64,000 bases of DNA, taken from positions 25,321,680-25,385,679 of the forward strand of contig NC_068350.1 of assembly GCF_014633365.1 (NCBI RefSeq), given 5' to 3'. Position 1 is the first letter of the stretch; each line of letters opens with the position of its first letter. Position numbers and translations under genes: made by a program. The stretch is from Diospyros lotus. Lineage: Eukaryota; Streptophyta; Magnoliopsida; Ericales; Ebenaceae. Below the pieces are notes generated by a model, which worked only from the letters and a program-made list of their open reading frames with translations, was not told the DNA's origin and made no database searches. Positions 1 to 12,540 of the stretch are shown one piece after another.

Positions 1-796
1 TGCCACGAGTAGATGTAATAAGTTGTTCAATCAAAGCTCGCATTTCAGATAACTGTCATTGAAAGTCGTTCAACTCCTGAGCGTGTGAGTTTATCTTCTT
101 TGTTATTTCTTGTATGGTGGCCTTCTCCTGAAGGCCAGATGAGATAGTAGATGAGCTGTCGACGTTGGAAAACTTCGATTGGGATAAGGACCCCGTGTCG
201 TAAATCCTCTACTTCTTATTTTTCCAGCCGGCAACCTGGATGAATATCTGGTCGCAATTTGACTCAACTAGTTGATTGAATCTCTCATTCGATTGAGTAG
301 CTTGCTCTAGCAACTGTTCGTACGTTTCCTACGATAATTTAACAAAAAAAATAGAATAAGTTAATTACGAATATTAAAATTTACATTAATTATAAAATTG
401 ATATTATTTACAATAAAAAAAACTTACGGCGACGCTCGTAGAACGTCTGTCGACGTACGTCCTTTCTCATTCTTTAGTTTTTTCTTGAATGAGTTCGTTC
501 AAAAACTTCAATCAGTGTGAGCTCCCTCCCAAACTCCTCTTTCTAAAAAAAAAATGATATATAATTAATAATTTTAATGATAAAAGATTACAAATATTAA
601 TAAATTAAATAAATTAAATTTCTTACCATTCGTCTCTTATGCTCCGCTGAGGATATGGAACCCCGAGTGTGGCAGGAAGGACTAGCACCAGGGCCACCCG
701 TCTCACTCAAGCGATTAAGCGACACTTGTGCAGATCATTTCTTAAAGGCTTTATCTTGTTCCCATTTCTGCATCCAACGGTCCCAGACATCATCTG
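1..796 (-). pseudogene. CACTA transposon second gene (Ptta/En/Spm, Transposase_24-like), 3' part
   Basis: Read on the minus strand, this continues the gene at 2467-3180 after removal of the LTR at 797-2466. The exon ending near 625 reads WDRWMQKWEQDKAFKK, then GGPGASPSCHTRGSISSAEHKRRM. The next exon (about 545-425) reads GRELTLIEVFERTHSRK, and the last (about 335-1) contains NCDQIFIQVAGWKNKK and a coiled, Gln/Glu-rich tail. This order (WE..W...F...S, then TGGSIS.AEHK.RM, then GR.PTL.E.F..THTRK) is the conserved core of plant Ptta/En/Spm family proteins, the DNA-binding partner of CACTA transposases. AT-rich stretches between the blocks look like introns. In-frame stops (after AFKK, after HSRKN and after WKNKK) make it non-functional. 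The gene runs off the left edge of the window. Confidence 0.72.
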
Positions 797-2466
797 TGTA
801 ACGACCCGTTAGAGGGCCCAGAATTTATTTAGCATTATTTAAGTTTTGAGAATTTTCCAATTAATTATTTAATGTGGTAATTTAGATTTTTAATTGAGAA
901 ATAGCATTTAATGGAATTTAATTATGTAGAAATTAAATGGAAGGACATGATGGTTATTAAGAAATGGTTATTAGAATTTAAATAATTAATTAGAATTATT
1001 ATGATTAAGGGATGAAGATGATCCATACGTAAGGAGGATTTCGATTGGAAGTCTCCTAGCTGTATAAGGAGATGGAGAAGGGCTTTTAGGGTTGCTCTCT
1101 CTATATATATTCCCATTAGCTATATTCTTCTTCATGTCATGAAGGAACAGGAAGACAAGAAGCCACAACAGAGTTTACATAGAGAGAATCGTGTGGCGAG
1201 TCATTGAATCCGAACAAAGAGATTGAAAGGCAAGTATCTTTCATGTAATCCCTTCCATTGCATGTTCATATTACTTTCGATTCCATATTATTCCAGTTCT
1301 TCGTTGAAGTTCTCAGATACAGTGTATATATATATATGTAAACAGTGAATGCATGCGCAAGATGTGCATGATTTTTATAGCGATTCAATTCAATGTTATC
1401 TTTGAATCATCCCTAAAGTTGTTTCATATAGATTGGGATTCTTTTCCCAAGATTTCTTTCGAAATGTTATAGTTTTGTTAAGATTTGAATCAAAATAGAG
1501 TCTCTATGAGCGTTCATTCTGGGAGATTATGTGCATACATCTTGGTATGTTTAGTATTTATTATGTTTAGTATTTATTATTCTGGGAGATTATGTGCATA
1601 CATCTTGGAGATTATAGTTTTGTTAAAGATCAAATTACATGTTTAGTATTTATTATGTCATGATCATCATTTTTTTGTGAGATTATGTGCATACATCTTG
1701 GTATGAGCATTGAGTATGACTTTATATGGAGCACTTCATATCGTGTGCTAGCATGTGTATGGACATTGCATTTAGTATGCGCGCCAGACGACTTGTTCGC
1801 ATGGATCCCACCAGTTTTAGTTTATGTGTTGCTTGCCTGGTGACAACTAGGGGCGTAGGGGCATATTGCCCATAATATATGCTTACAGTTTTTATGTATG
1901 CAAGATTCAAATAAGTTATGTATGAATTACATTTATGTGGGCCTATGAGCCAAAGTTGCATACTTACATGTAGTTTACAGTTTATGTGGATTACATTTTT
2001 GTGAATGCAAACAGACAATGGTTATACTCAGTTCACGTTCAGTTAGTATTTTATCAATATCAATATTCTTCGATTCAGCTTCAATTTTTCTTTCTAGTTT
2101 ATTATTTGCTGAGCTTTGTAGTTCACCTTGTACTCTTCACCATTCCAGGTCCTAGCGGGGGAGTACCAGAGGTGGAGCCTAGCAGCAGTGGTCAGTAGTG
2201 TGTGTATGTGAAGTCGTTCAAGATCAAAGATGTCTGAGAGTTTGGTAGTGTCTTGTCAGTTTAGGATTATTTTATCTTTCAGTCGAGGGATTGTCCCTTA
2301 GACATAGTTTATGGTTTTAGTTTATTTTGACTTAGAGTTCTTATTTCGATTGATTGAGATGTTCAGTTATAGTATCAAATTTCAGTTTATCAGTGAGTTT
2401 TATTTATTTTATCTATTTTCCCCATATCACCTCTTCTTGGACAGTTCTAGGAGAGGGGGTGTTACA
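797..2466 (+). mobile_element. Solo LTR C1 (TGTAACGACCC family), inserted in the CACTA gene
   Basis: The element starts TGTAACGACCCGTTAGAG and ends GGGGGTGTTACA. It is flanked by perfect 5-bp TSDs ATCTG (792-796 and 2467-2471). Removing the element and one TSD rejoins the interrupted minus-strand Ptta exon, which proves the insertion. It is 1670 bp with no internal domain, so it is a solo LTR. A TATA box (TATATATAT, about 1102-1110) indicates plus-strand transcription. A segment containing GATTATGTGCATACATCTTGG is repeated at about 1520-1700. Small ORFs inside it have no support. Related LTRs are C2 (minus), C3, C4 (plus) and C5 (minus). The likely class is Ty3/gypsy, inferred from LTR style only. 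Confidence 0.85.
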
Positions 2467-3180
2467 ATCTGGCACAAAAGTCAATTTTCCATTAGCATGC
2501 CACCTACGAATGTTGTCGATGTATCGCTTAGCTGCCTTTTGTGCCCACTCTCTCCTTACTAATGCATCAATCGTAAAATCCCACTAAAAAATTTTCTGCA
2601 AACAAAAATAAGATTAAATAGCTAAAATATTTCTACATTGATAATTAACAAAAAAATTATATTATTAATTTAAATTTAATATCAAAAATTTATTCCAATA
2701 CAAGCCCTTTGTCTCCAAAGGCACTTCTTTCCAAACGTGACCCTCCTTATATATAAAGACGTTTCTTGAAGATCGTCGATATAATATGGGAGATGTTCAC
2801 TGTACGACAAAAAATGCTCCTGTATACAAATAATAATAATTAGTATAAAACCTAACATATGTCATAATGTAAAAAAAAAAAAAAATAGTAAAAACAAAAT
2901 TACCCATCGCCATCTTGCTCTATAACATGTTGTAATTCGGACGTAGAAGGACTGACAACCGAGTAGGATGATGGATGTACTGGTGACTTTGTAGCAAGGG
3001 TTGATGCAGAAGCAACTGGAGATGCTAGTGGGGGGGAGGCCGGTCCCTCGAAATATGCTGTGCTACAATAGATGAGGTGGAAGCAGCAGTGGACCCAGAA
3101 GAGCTAGGTCTAGAACCATTGCGTCTTGCACGATAACAACCTCTAGCACCTGTCATACCTACAGTGAAATAAATCAATTA
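2467..3180 (-). pseudogene. CACTA transposon second gene (Ptta/En/Spm-like), 5' part
   Basis: Minus-strand reading from a possible start near 3157 gives MTGARGCYRARRNGSRPSSS, a basic, Ser-rich N-terminus. A frameshift into a Pro/Ser/Ala-rich segment follows. An exon near 2800-2690 (EHFLSYSEHLPYYIDDLQET) comes next, and then WDFTIDALVRREWAQKAAKR at about 2583-2472. The last block is the start of the conserved Ptta core and continues across the LTR insertion into 796-630. Stops and frameshifts show decay. It lies downstream of the TNP2 gene on the same strand, the usual CACTA arrangement of two genes. Confidence 0.65.
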
Positions 3181-3479
3181 GCAAAATTAATATCATTAAT
3201 AATTAAACATAGATATTTAAATCATAGAATTTACCTCTAATCACTATCATATAAGTCTACATCTATGTCATTAGATTCGAAGTCATCATCAGAATCTAAT
3301 TGAAGAACTTGATCATCCTCTAATTTAGAGTCATATTCAGAGTTTGATCGCAGGACTTGCTTATTATACGATTCAGACTTATCTTTAGAATTAGATCTCA
3401 AAACTTGCTTATCAGTCAACTCTAGGGCTTCGTTAAATTTTGATTACATAACTAGCTTATCATTTAAATTAGTGTCGTC

Positions 3480-6400
3480 ACCATCATTCACTATGTGAGG
3501 GATTTGGGATCATCAATCGCGATATCGTGTATTTCCACATCATCCTCTTGGTAAGGCGGTGCTTCACGTGCAAGGTTCACGTCTTGATTATTAAAGGATT
3601 GTGGAACCTCTATTATAAACCTTGGTTTGACTTTGGTTACAACCAATCAATTGCTTTTGTTGCGCCTCAAGCCTGGATATTCGTAAAAATATACTTAAAT
3701 CGCTTGAGAAGCTAATACAAATTGCTCATTTGTATTCCATTTCCTCTTTTCATTAACCTCGATGATCTTGTATGCAAGATGAATCTTCACCCCCTCGTTC
3801 AAAGTTGGAATAAACCAATCACCCTTGAACAATACAACTTTCTTGAATAACGACACTGAAGGATACTCGAGCTTGACAATCTTTGTTATTTGACCATAAT
3901 AGTCATTCTTGGGATCATTGTAGTTGGATCCTTTAACACACATGTCACTATTCATAGTGCCTTTATTCGAACTGTGGCTAACTGTGTGAAATTTAAATCT
4001 ATTGACAAAGCTGTCGGGGTACTTTAAAATGGTGTTAAAAAGCCCTTTTGCGAGATCCCTTATGTATGAATTGGTCAGATTTTTCGTAGGATCACGAGCC
4101 TATTAAATAAGAAAGATATATAAGAAATTGTTATATAAGAAATTGGGTGGAATTAATATTCCAGTTAATCAACTCACATAGCAATTGAACTAGGAAGGGA
4201 ATTCGTTATTTGTTAAGTGTTCAATAACGTGGTCGCCAATGCCGGGATTACGTTGCCTTAGCTCAACATCGTAAATTCTTGACAAATTAATAAGAAAAAT
4301 GAAAATAATTACATTAAACAATTCAATTTAAAGATAATTTAGAAATTAATAACAATTAATTAACAAAATCTTACTGCAGATACGGTTCTACTTCTAGATA
4401 ATTCATCAAAATATATCTGTGTGCAGCATCATAGTATTCACCAAACAACATTTGTGACTTTTTACATCTTAATGGTTGACAAGGATGTTTGAAAATGGAT
4501 AACTTCCCCTCCTGGTCATCCCCTTCATTTACAACACCAGTATCGTTGCACGACACTCATGTATGCCTTGTAACAAGGTCCTCAAAGTAATGAGAACACA
4601 ATAACGACGCTTCCTCCACAATGTATGAATTAGAAATAGAGCCTTCCACTCGAGCTTTATTTCTAACTATTTTCTTCAACTTTCCAAGGTATCTATATAA
4701 AATGTGTATAGCTATTAGATAAGAGAACTACAAAATGAATATGTTTCTTGGAAAATAGGAAAAAATTATCAATATAATAAATAATACCTTTTAAACAAAT
4801 ACATCCATCGATATTGAACCAGACCTTCTATCCTTGTTTCATAAGCCAAATGGATTGGAAGATGCTCCATAGAGTCAAAGAAGCTTGGAGGGAATATGAG
4901 CTCCAACTTACACAGAGTGATGGGGATGCCATTCTCTAATTTTCAAATCTTTGAAGAAAAGGCTCAACTTAGTCAGTGCCTCCCATACTTTTTGTAGCAG
5001 TAATTCTCGAAATGCAATGAGCACCAACCTTTGCATGAACACATGATAGTCGTGGCTCTTTATCCTAACCAACTTAAGCTTCTTCGTGTCAACACATCTT
5101 TCCATGTTCGACACATACCCATAAGGAAATTTCAGGTTTTTTACGCACACACACATGACGACTTTTTCTTTCTTGTTCAGAGTAAAAGTCGGTTGAGCAA
5201 TGCAATGACAATATTGATTCAACTCTTCTCTCAACTTCACCATGTCCTTAGTTTTGCCCAGTACATTCATCACTATATTGAACACATTTTCGAACACGTT
5301 TTTCTCTATATGCATAACATCTAAGTTGTGTCGAATGAGATGAGTTTTCCAGTAAGGAAAATCCCAAAAAATGCTCTTACTCTTCCAACCACTAAATAAT
5401 TGTTATCCGCATTAGTCTTTGCAAACTTCAATTTTGTCTCCTTCACTAGACCCAACTCGTCCAAGGAAGCAAGTATCTCAGGTCTAGACAATAAAGGAGG
5501 TGTTGTTTTTTTACCAAAATATTCTTGCGGAATCCTTAACTATTCCATCGATACGGATGATATCGACACAAGAACTTTCAATCATTGTCAAACCATGAAA
5601 TCTTTCGACTCTTCGACATGTAAAATCTATCTAAGTGAATCGTGTAAAAAGGACATGCCGGCTTTCCTGTCATGGTATACCCCGAGACCATTGAATATGC
5701 AGAAAAATCACTGATGATCCACATCAAAGCTGCTTTTAGTTGGAAATTTTGTTTTAATGAGATGTCATATGCATGCACACCAACATCCCACAAATGTTTC
5801 AACTCGGTAATAAGGGTCTGTAAGTAAACATCAAGTTTTGCATTAGGGTTCTTTGGTCCTGGCACTAGCACCATTAAGAACATTGTTGTATCCTTCATAC
5901 ACATCCAGGGTGGTAAATTATACACCGTGACAATGATAGGCTAAGAAGAATATTGCTTCCCAGATTGACCAAATGACTAGAACCCCTCAGTACAAAGACC
6001 AAGTCTGACATTCCATTTCTCGATAGCAAATTCCCTATGAGTCTCATTGAAATGAATCCACGCTGGGGAATCCGAAAAATCATGCATGACGCTATCTTCG
6101 ACCACATGATCCGCGTGCCACCTCATTTTCGCTACTGTTGAATTAGATGCGTAAAGTCTTAGAAACCGAGGAGTTAAAGGAAAGTAGTGCATCTTCTTAT
6201 GAGGAACACAAGTTTTTTGTCATTTGCTAGTGTAGGCTTGATCAAGTTGCTTGTATCGTTTCTCATGATAAAACTTACAGATTGTTAAATCGCTATCATC
6301 ATCCTAAAAAATCATACAGTTGTTTCTACAATAATCAATTTTCTCAACGGGAAGGCCCAACCCTCGTATAAGCTTTTTAGTGCTGTAAAAATTATCAATC

Positions 6401-7016
6401 ACCGTATTAGGTTTAGGAAGAACCTCCTTAAGAAATTCACAAAGTTGATCAAATCCTTTCTCAGATAGATGGTGCTTTGACTTAAAGCTAAGCAATCTAA
6501 TAACAAGCCACAACTGCGTATGCTTTTGACAACCAGGATATAACTCTTTTTTCGCAGCACTCAACATGTCATATAAAGCTTGAGCTTCTGGATTAGGAGG
6601 TTTCTCCTCCATATTTAGATTGAAATCAGGCCCGACAACATCCATTACCATAGTCTCAAATGTGTTGCTTAGCTTTGCTTTAAGCGTCGATGCTGAGCAC
6701 GGTATATTGATCGAATCTACCGTAGCGACAACTTCCCCATGAAGTGTCCACTCGTAATACCCTGGATAAAACCTTTGGTGAGCAAGTGACTTGTCACGGT
6801 TTCCTAGTCACGAAAAGCCGTGTTCCTACACTTTCGTTGATTACAAGGACATTTAATCTTATTCCCGTCCATCCACTCTCGTTGACTCTTAGAAAAGTTA
6901 ACAAACTCCTCAACACCCTTGATAAATTCCATAGAAACATAACCATCCTTCTTACGCTTGATATACATCCATTGACGATCTGGTCTCATTTTTTTCCTAT
7001 GGTAATTAAATAACAA
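3480..7016 (-). pseudogene. CACTA transposase (TNP2 / Transposase_21 type), degenerate
   Basis: Minus-strand fragments line up in the order of a plant CACTA TNP2 transposase. The N-terminal transposase-associated domain is at about 7016-6804 (DRQWMYIKRKKDGYVSMEFI; CPCNQRKCRN). The middle part is at 6651-6304 (LYDMLSAAKKELYPGCQKHT and GLPVEKIDYCRNNC). The Transposase_21 core spans 6192-4908 and includes LPPWMCMKDTTMFLMVLVPG, AALMWIISDFSAYSMVSG and HIEKNVFENVFNIVMNVLGK. A DUF4218-like region spans about 4900-4371 (LPIHLAYETRIEGLVQYRWM; FGEYYDAAHRYILMNYLEVE). A DUF4216-like C-terminus spans about 3990-3490 (NDYYGQITKIVKLEYPSVSL; NTNEQFVLASQAIQVYF). The fragments are in several frames with stops between them, so no active enzyme is encoded. 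Some AT-rich gaps may be introns. In intact elements this enzyme cuts and rejoins the CACTA ends. The terminal inverted repeat (TIR) of this copy was not found. Confidence 0.85.
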
Positions 7017-8370
7017 AAAATTACTAAATTATAATTACAATAATTTTTTATTTGAGTTTTTTAATCTTCTTCCACCGAACCGCTCCTTATAACTCCTTCT
7101 TAAAATTGGAAGGTTAGGACCTATCCCATCTGGACATGAGTCGTGATATGACCACAAGCGAACCCATTTACTCATGGTATGAAATTTCGACAGCATCTCA
7201 GCACAGTTCTCTAGATGCACGACAAGGATTATGTGTCGATTCATATGAGTTTCACTCAATTTGAGTCAATTACATGAATCAAAACATATTCCTATATGAA
7301 ACCGGAGAACAACGTGAGATGCTACTGAATTTTCGTACCATGCATGAGTAAATTAATGCGTATTTGCTAGGCACACAACACGATATCAAATTTCCAGACT
7401 ATCTAACTTGATAATTCAGTTACCTCTTCGCTTTATCAAGGAAGTCACCGAATGGGAATCTAAGGCTAACTTCTAGCAAATTTAATTAAATTGCTGGAAA
7501 TTATTTAATTAATTATGTTCTTTATTTAATATAATTTTTGGAGAATTTTTTAGAGAAAATCATGCAGAGTCTCCCTTATGACCGAACTACACCCCATGTA
7601 AGAAAAGAAAAAAAACACAAAAATACAGCACTTCAATATATGCAACATCATCAATTCTCAACGCATCATATACTTCATAATCATCCTATAAAATGAATAA
7701 ATTCGATAAACGGGAACCAAATTTGAGCAAAATCAAAACTCTAACAATTTAATAAATACAATTTGATAATTAAAGAAATCAATCTAAATTTAAACACTCA
7801 ATTGCAATTCAATATATTTGTGTGTGTGTATATATATATATATTAACAATTTACCTTGGCAAAAAAACCCTTATCTTAAGGCATAATAAAACTACTTTCA
7901 AAACAAAAACTTAGCTTCATATGCTCATTATTAATTAGGTTGGTAAAAACAAAATTATCCAAGCTTTCATTATTCTCTGAGACCCAAAGAGCAATTTTAA
8001 TTCTATTTCTAGGTAGAAATGACCAAATTTAGATTTTGCACAAATAATGTTGATTATAATTCATCATAATGTGACATGACAGTAAATATTTCTCAAATTT
8101 TTATTTATTATTTAACACCTTATGAACAAAATTTTTGAAAAAAGAAAGGCAAGTTACTATATTATTTATAAAACTATTGTCTTCATATATAATTACATAA
8201 TTGGTTTATGGTTAGAAAAATGAATACATTTTACTAATTAGTCTTTCAAATTTGAAAGTTAAATATGCTATCTGAAGCCAAGAACCTAGACCAAAGATTG
8301 AATCAAAAGAACACAACAAACTTTAGGAAACAAACTTCTCAACTGGTGTGCTATAGAATTCTTGAGTACC
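7017..8370. other. Unassigned AT-rich region
   Basis: A short minus-strand reading frame at 7259-7035 may belong to the CACTA 5' region, but I recognise no domain in it. From about 7450 the sequence is very AT-rich with no coding signal and includes a (TG)n(TA)n run near 7822-7842. The last 300 bases or so before 8370 are probably the 3' tail of the minus-strand LTR C2, because C2 resumes on both sides of the E insertion. No CACTA TIR could be found here. Confidence 0.4.
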
Positions 8371-9770
8371 CGCCTAGGGGTATTTCGGTCATTAGTCATC
8401 TAGGGGTATTTTGGTCATTTGGCCTAGGCAAGTGAATCCCAAAACTGGTCCCAAACCCGAGTTTTCAATCCCTAGAAAAAACTATGGTTGAACGGCAAAG
8501 AAATTATTTAAATTGGAGGCCAAACGAATAATATAGAATATGAGGGCCAAAGTGTAATTAGGCCAAACTTAAGGGAAGGGTGAAATGTAACAAGGGAGAA
8601 GTCTAAGAGGTATAAATGGGGAAGAAGACAAGGGAGAGAGAGGACTATTCATAGCTTTTCTTTCTCCTGCACGCGCTCTCTCTCTCATTTTCTCTCTGTC
8701 TATCTTTCTCCGAGAGGGATTTCTCTTTCTTGGCAAGGCTTCAAGGTCTCTCAGAGAGACCTTCATCCTCTTCGCAAGCCATGCATCTCTCTTGGTAAGG
8801 AGCGGCAGCAAATGGAGCATCCTTTTCCGGCAAGGAACAGGTCCTCTCGGAGAGGACCTGCATCTCGCAGAGAGCAACAACTCCCTTAGCAGCCCTAGAC
8901 AATGGTAGCAGGTCTCTCGACAAGGGCTAATCTCTCGAAAGAAGCCATGGTAGGTCCCTCCTTCCGCAGCTCCTCCCCACAGCAAGTCATCACTGGGGAA
9001 GGCTCCTTCCTGAGCTCGAGAACTTCTGCGAGCTTTCAGCCAGCAGCACCTTCGCCATGTCTCTCTCTCTCTCGGAAAGGCCTTAGGCCAATAGCTCTCG
9101 GGGAAGCCCTTCCTAAGAGACCTTTCTCTCGGGAGGGTCTTGGGTCGAAGCCTCTCGGGAAGAATACTTCCCGAGAGAGATCTCTCTCTCCGTATCCTTT
9201 TTCTCTGTGTATAAATGTATAGGTACATATCTATATATATATATGTATGTGGGTCACGTATGGTGCTGGCCAAGGCCATGGTTTAATGGTTCAGGACATA
9301 TATTATGTATATATGGATGCATCTATATGTATAATGGAAAGGCTTGCAAGGGCGCGACAGCCAAGTAGTGGATTCATAGGTTGTGATGGGATGTAATGTA
9401 TTCAAATGCTATTATGATGCCTCCTCATGTCATATATCTCAACATGTAACACAATATAATATATATAACATAGTGTTTATGTTATGTCGCTCATGATATG
9501 TTTATATTAAGTAATGTAATATGTTGGCGTCCATGAAACGCGATGTGTTCTCTAGGGAATCAATGGTGAAGTGAGAGCCACCTCGAGACATCTCCCACCA
9601 AGCCTGGAGCTGCACCTGGGCATGTCTCTTAGGGGTCGAGACCATGCTTCGGCAGCCGGCCGTGAGGTCCACCTTCTCCCGAAGGACCCCTTAGGTTATC
9701 CGGCCTCGATTTGTCCCAAGCTCGTTCGAGTGCTACTAATGTACATGCCTATCCCTAGCACCCTGTTACA
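8371..9770 (+). mobile_element. Solo LTR E inserted in LTR C2
   Basis: The element ends CACCCTGTTACA and is followed by GTACC (9771-9775). The same GTACC lies at 8366-8370. The first two bases are CG where TG is expected, one transition away. A TATA box (TATAAATGG, 8611-8619) gives plus orientation, followed by a CT-rich leader. Across 8700-9190 the leader carries many variants of the word CTCTCGGAGAG. The 236-residue minus-strand frame over this stretch is low-complexity and not credible as a gene. The flanking DNA on both sides still resembles the tail of a C-family LTR. The left boundary is less certain than the right. Confidence 0.5.
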
Positions 9771-10259
9771 GTACCGGGACTGACCCTCTATCACCGAGAA
9801 AGGCATCACTACTACATATTCAATAATAGCATGTTTTATTTGTCTATTACTCTTCTTTCCTATTTGTATTGACTTATGATAAGTATCAATACACATAATC
9901 TGTATAATGCACATAATCTGAAACTAAAACTAAACTGTAACTGTGGACCTTATGCCCCTAAACTAAATCTAAAACTGAACTATTGGCCTTGCGCCCCTAG
10001 CCCCCTGGCTGACACTAAGCGAGCAAAACTGATACTGAATCTGAAACTAATCTATGGGCCCTGCGGACTAAGTTGCCTCATACAATGCAATGCACATAAA
10101 CATAAACATACTCACACATAATATGAAGTGTTCCACATAAAGTCGTGCTCCATGCTCATACCAAGATGTATGCACATAAAATCATGCATGCCACATAACA
10201 ATGCTAGGCAAAATATATAATCTTCATCAAACTATTGGATTGTGTAACTATTAGGACTC

Positions 10260-10630
10260 TTGATTAATGGCATAAGCATGAGAGATTTATCATATTCTGA
10301 ATGTTTATCCTTGCATTCAAATAATGACTTGCATTCGTATAATAACTTGCATTCAAATATACTTAAGATCACAATTGAATATTATATAGAGTATTCGGAT
10401 ATAAGGCTTTTAGATACGAGGGTATTTGAATATCATATGCTAGCATTCAGATATTAGGCTCACACATTCGGATATGATTCAAGTCATTTGGATATTAGAT
10501 ACTTCATATTATGACATATTCAGATATCATTAACTTGTATTCGGATATAAGGGAAAGCATTTGGACATTCTATATGGGCATTCGGATATCACACACATAT
10601 TTCAAACAAAACCCTCCGGATGTGGGGGAT
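10260..10630. repeat. Copy-specific word island CATTCGGATAT in LTR C2
   Basis: About ten irregularly spaced variants of CATTCGGATAT occur here (for example TATTCGGATATAAGG, CATTCAGATATTAGG, CATTCGGATATCACAC). The words are spaced by 15-40 bases and are not a true tandem array. Comparable islands with a different word sit in the leaders of LTRs C3, C4 and C5. Confidence 0.7.
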
Positions 10631-10979
10631 TTCATTCAGATACCTGAACCATCTTATGAAATAAAACATACGATATCATTATTCTTCTTCTAATACAAAC
10701 CTAACATAGCTACACCATTCTGAAAGAAACTTGGGAAAATAAATCTAAATCAATATGAAACGATCTCAAGAATGATTCAAAGATCATATTGGAAGAAATC
10801 AATGTAAGGAAAAATACAAGACTTTCCCAATAAAACAAGAACTTACTGGACACATATATATTCATTGTAATAAAAATCTGAGAATGAAGCTAAACATGAA
10901 ACTTGTAAGGAAGGATTATAGGAAGAGAACTTGTCTTAAAAGAAAAGGAGGTAGTAGGAACTTGCAACCCAAAAGAAAG

Positions 10980-11392
10980 AAGAAATAATAGGACTTGCGC
11001 TCCAAATGAGAGAAGGAGTAATAGAACTTAGAATCCAAAAGTGAGAAGGAGTAATAAAACTCACATTCCAAAATGGAGAATGAGTAATAGGATTTGCAAT
11101 TCAAAAGGGAGGAGTAATAGAACTTGCTATCCAAAATGGAGAAGAAGTAATAGAACTTGCAATCCAAAATGGAGGAGTAATAGAACTTGCAATCCAAAAT
11201 GGAGAAGGAGTAATAGAACTCACAATCCCAAAATGGAGGAGTAAGAGAACTTGCAATCCAAAATGGAGAAGGAATAGTAGAACTTGCAATCAAAAATGAA
11301 GAAGGAGTAATAGAACTTGCAATCTAAAATGGAGAAGGAATAATAGAGCTTGCCATCCAAAATGAAGGAGTAATAGAACTTACATCCAAGAA
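10980..11392. repeat. Minisatellite, 31-34-bp unit, about 12-13 copies
   Basis: The unit is GGAGTAATAGAACTTGCAAT followed by CCAAAATGGAGAA. A shorter variant lacks three bases before the GGAG. The array lies inside LTR C2. The period keeps open frames in several phases, which explains the repetitive reading frames on both strands; none is a gene. Confidence 0.85.
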
Positions 11393-12540
11393 GAATTAAA
11401 AACTTACAACCACAAGAACAAGATATAAGATATTTTAAAGAAGACTCGCAACCCAAAAGATAGACAGATATAAGAACATATCAAAACTTGCCTCTAAAAT
11501 GAAAAAGATGATGAAGAACTGCCTCTAAAAGAAAAAGAGGTAGTGAGAACTTGCCTTATAATTCTTAACTGGACTCGAAATTTGCAACGTAACTTCTTCT
11601 ATTGAAATTTGCAACGTAACTTCTTGGACTCTCTTCTTCTTCTTGTGATGGCATAAGTCCTAATCCTTTTACACTTTCAACTCCTAATCCTTTAACAACT
11701 TCACAAGTCCTAATCCTTTTACCGTTTCAACTCCTACTCCTTTATCAATTTCAAATTCCTAATCCTTTATCAACTTCACAATTTCAAACTCTTAATATCC
11801 TGTCGCATAGATTTATCTTCAAATCCTCTTATTTTTTTCTAATTATCTCCCCATTTATTATTTCCTAAAATCCAAAATTCCACATAATCTAAATCCCATT
11901 TAATACTATCCTCACAATTTAAAATTATATGCACCTAAGTCCTCGTCCAATTCAGACTCCTACTCCAATTGAAATTTTTACTTGCTCATTATTTTATATA
12001 TAAAATATATATAGCTGTCTATTCTCCAACTCCAATTGTAATTCACCTCTGCTAATCTAATCTTCTACTTAACACTTTAATCCTTATCCAATATGCATAC
12101 GTGTAATAATACTCATTTTATTATCATATAACATCTAACACACATATATATATATATATATACCTTTTCAACATAAATCCTAATCCATCTTACTTTGGCT
12201 TTCCAACATAAATCATAATCTGATATTGGTTTGGTTTCTAACATAAATCAAAATCCCATCTTAATTTAGCCTTTCAACTTAAATCATAATCCCATATTAC
12301 TTTGGCTTTTCAACATAAATTCTAATCTCTCACATATTTGGCCCATTATTTATATTTCCAAATATACCCTTATCATATCACATGCATATTCCCCTTTTTT
12401 CCTAATTTTCAAAATTGCCCTTCTTATGCTCTTTCAAAATTTTAGCATAATCTAAAATTCTACTTAAAACCAAAAATTCCAAGCACATATAAATAAACTT
12501 CAATAAAAACTCTAGGCCCTCTAATGGATCGTTATAAGTA

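Larger units (their letters stand above)
9771..12536 (-). mobile_element. LTR C2 (C family), minus orientation
   Basis: The right end reads GGATCGTTATA, the reverse complement of a slightly mutated TGTAACGATCC start. On the minus strand, 10170-10100 closely matches LTR C1 around 1690-1760 (GTGCATACATCTTGGTATGAG, then the GGAGCACGACTTTAT region). The GGGGCGCAAGGCC stretch near 9990 matches C1 near 1845. It contains a 31-34-bp minisatellite (10980-11392) and an island of CATTCGGATAT words (10260-10630). It is interrupted by LTR E, and its distal end to the left of 8366 is not resolved. If the LTR ends at 12536, the following AGTAT would be the TSD, but no matching partner was found. Confidence 0.6.

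Noticed and set aside
8569..9279. 236-residue minus-strand open frame
   Set aside because: It covers the CTCTCGGAGAG word island and CT-rich leader of LTR E. Composition explains the frame (Arg/Ser/Leu-rich).
9880..9890. AGTAT near 9883 as the partner TSD for C2
   Set aside because: It is followed by CAATAC, not an LTR edge, and C2 clearly continues to the left of it.
10916..11456. Overlapping frames such as repeated RSNRTCNPKWR or FWIASSIT
   Set aside because: They result from the 31-34-bp minisatellite.
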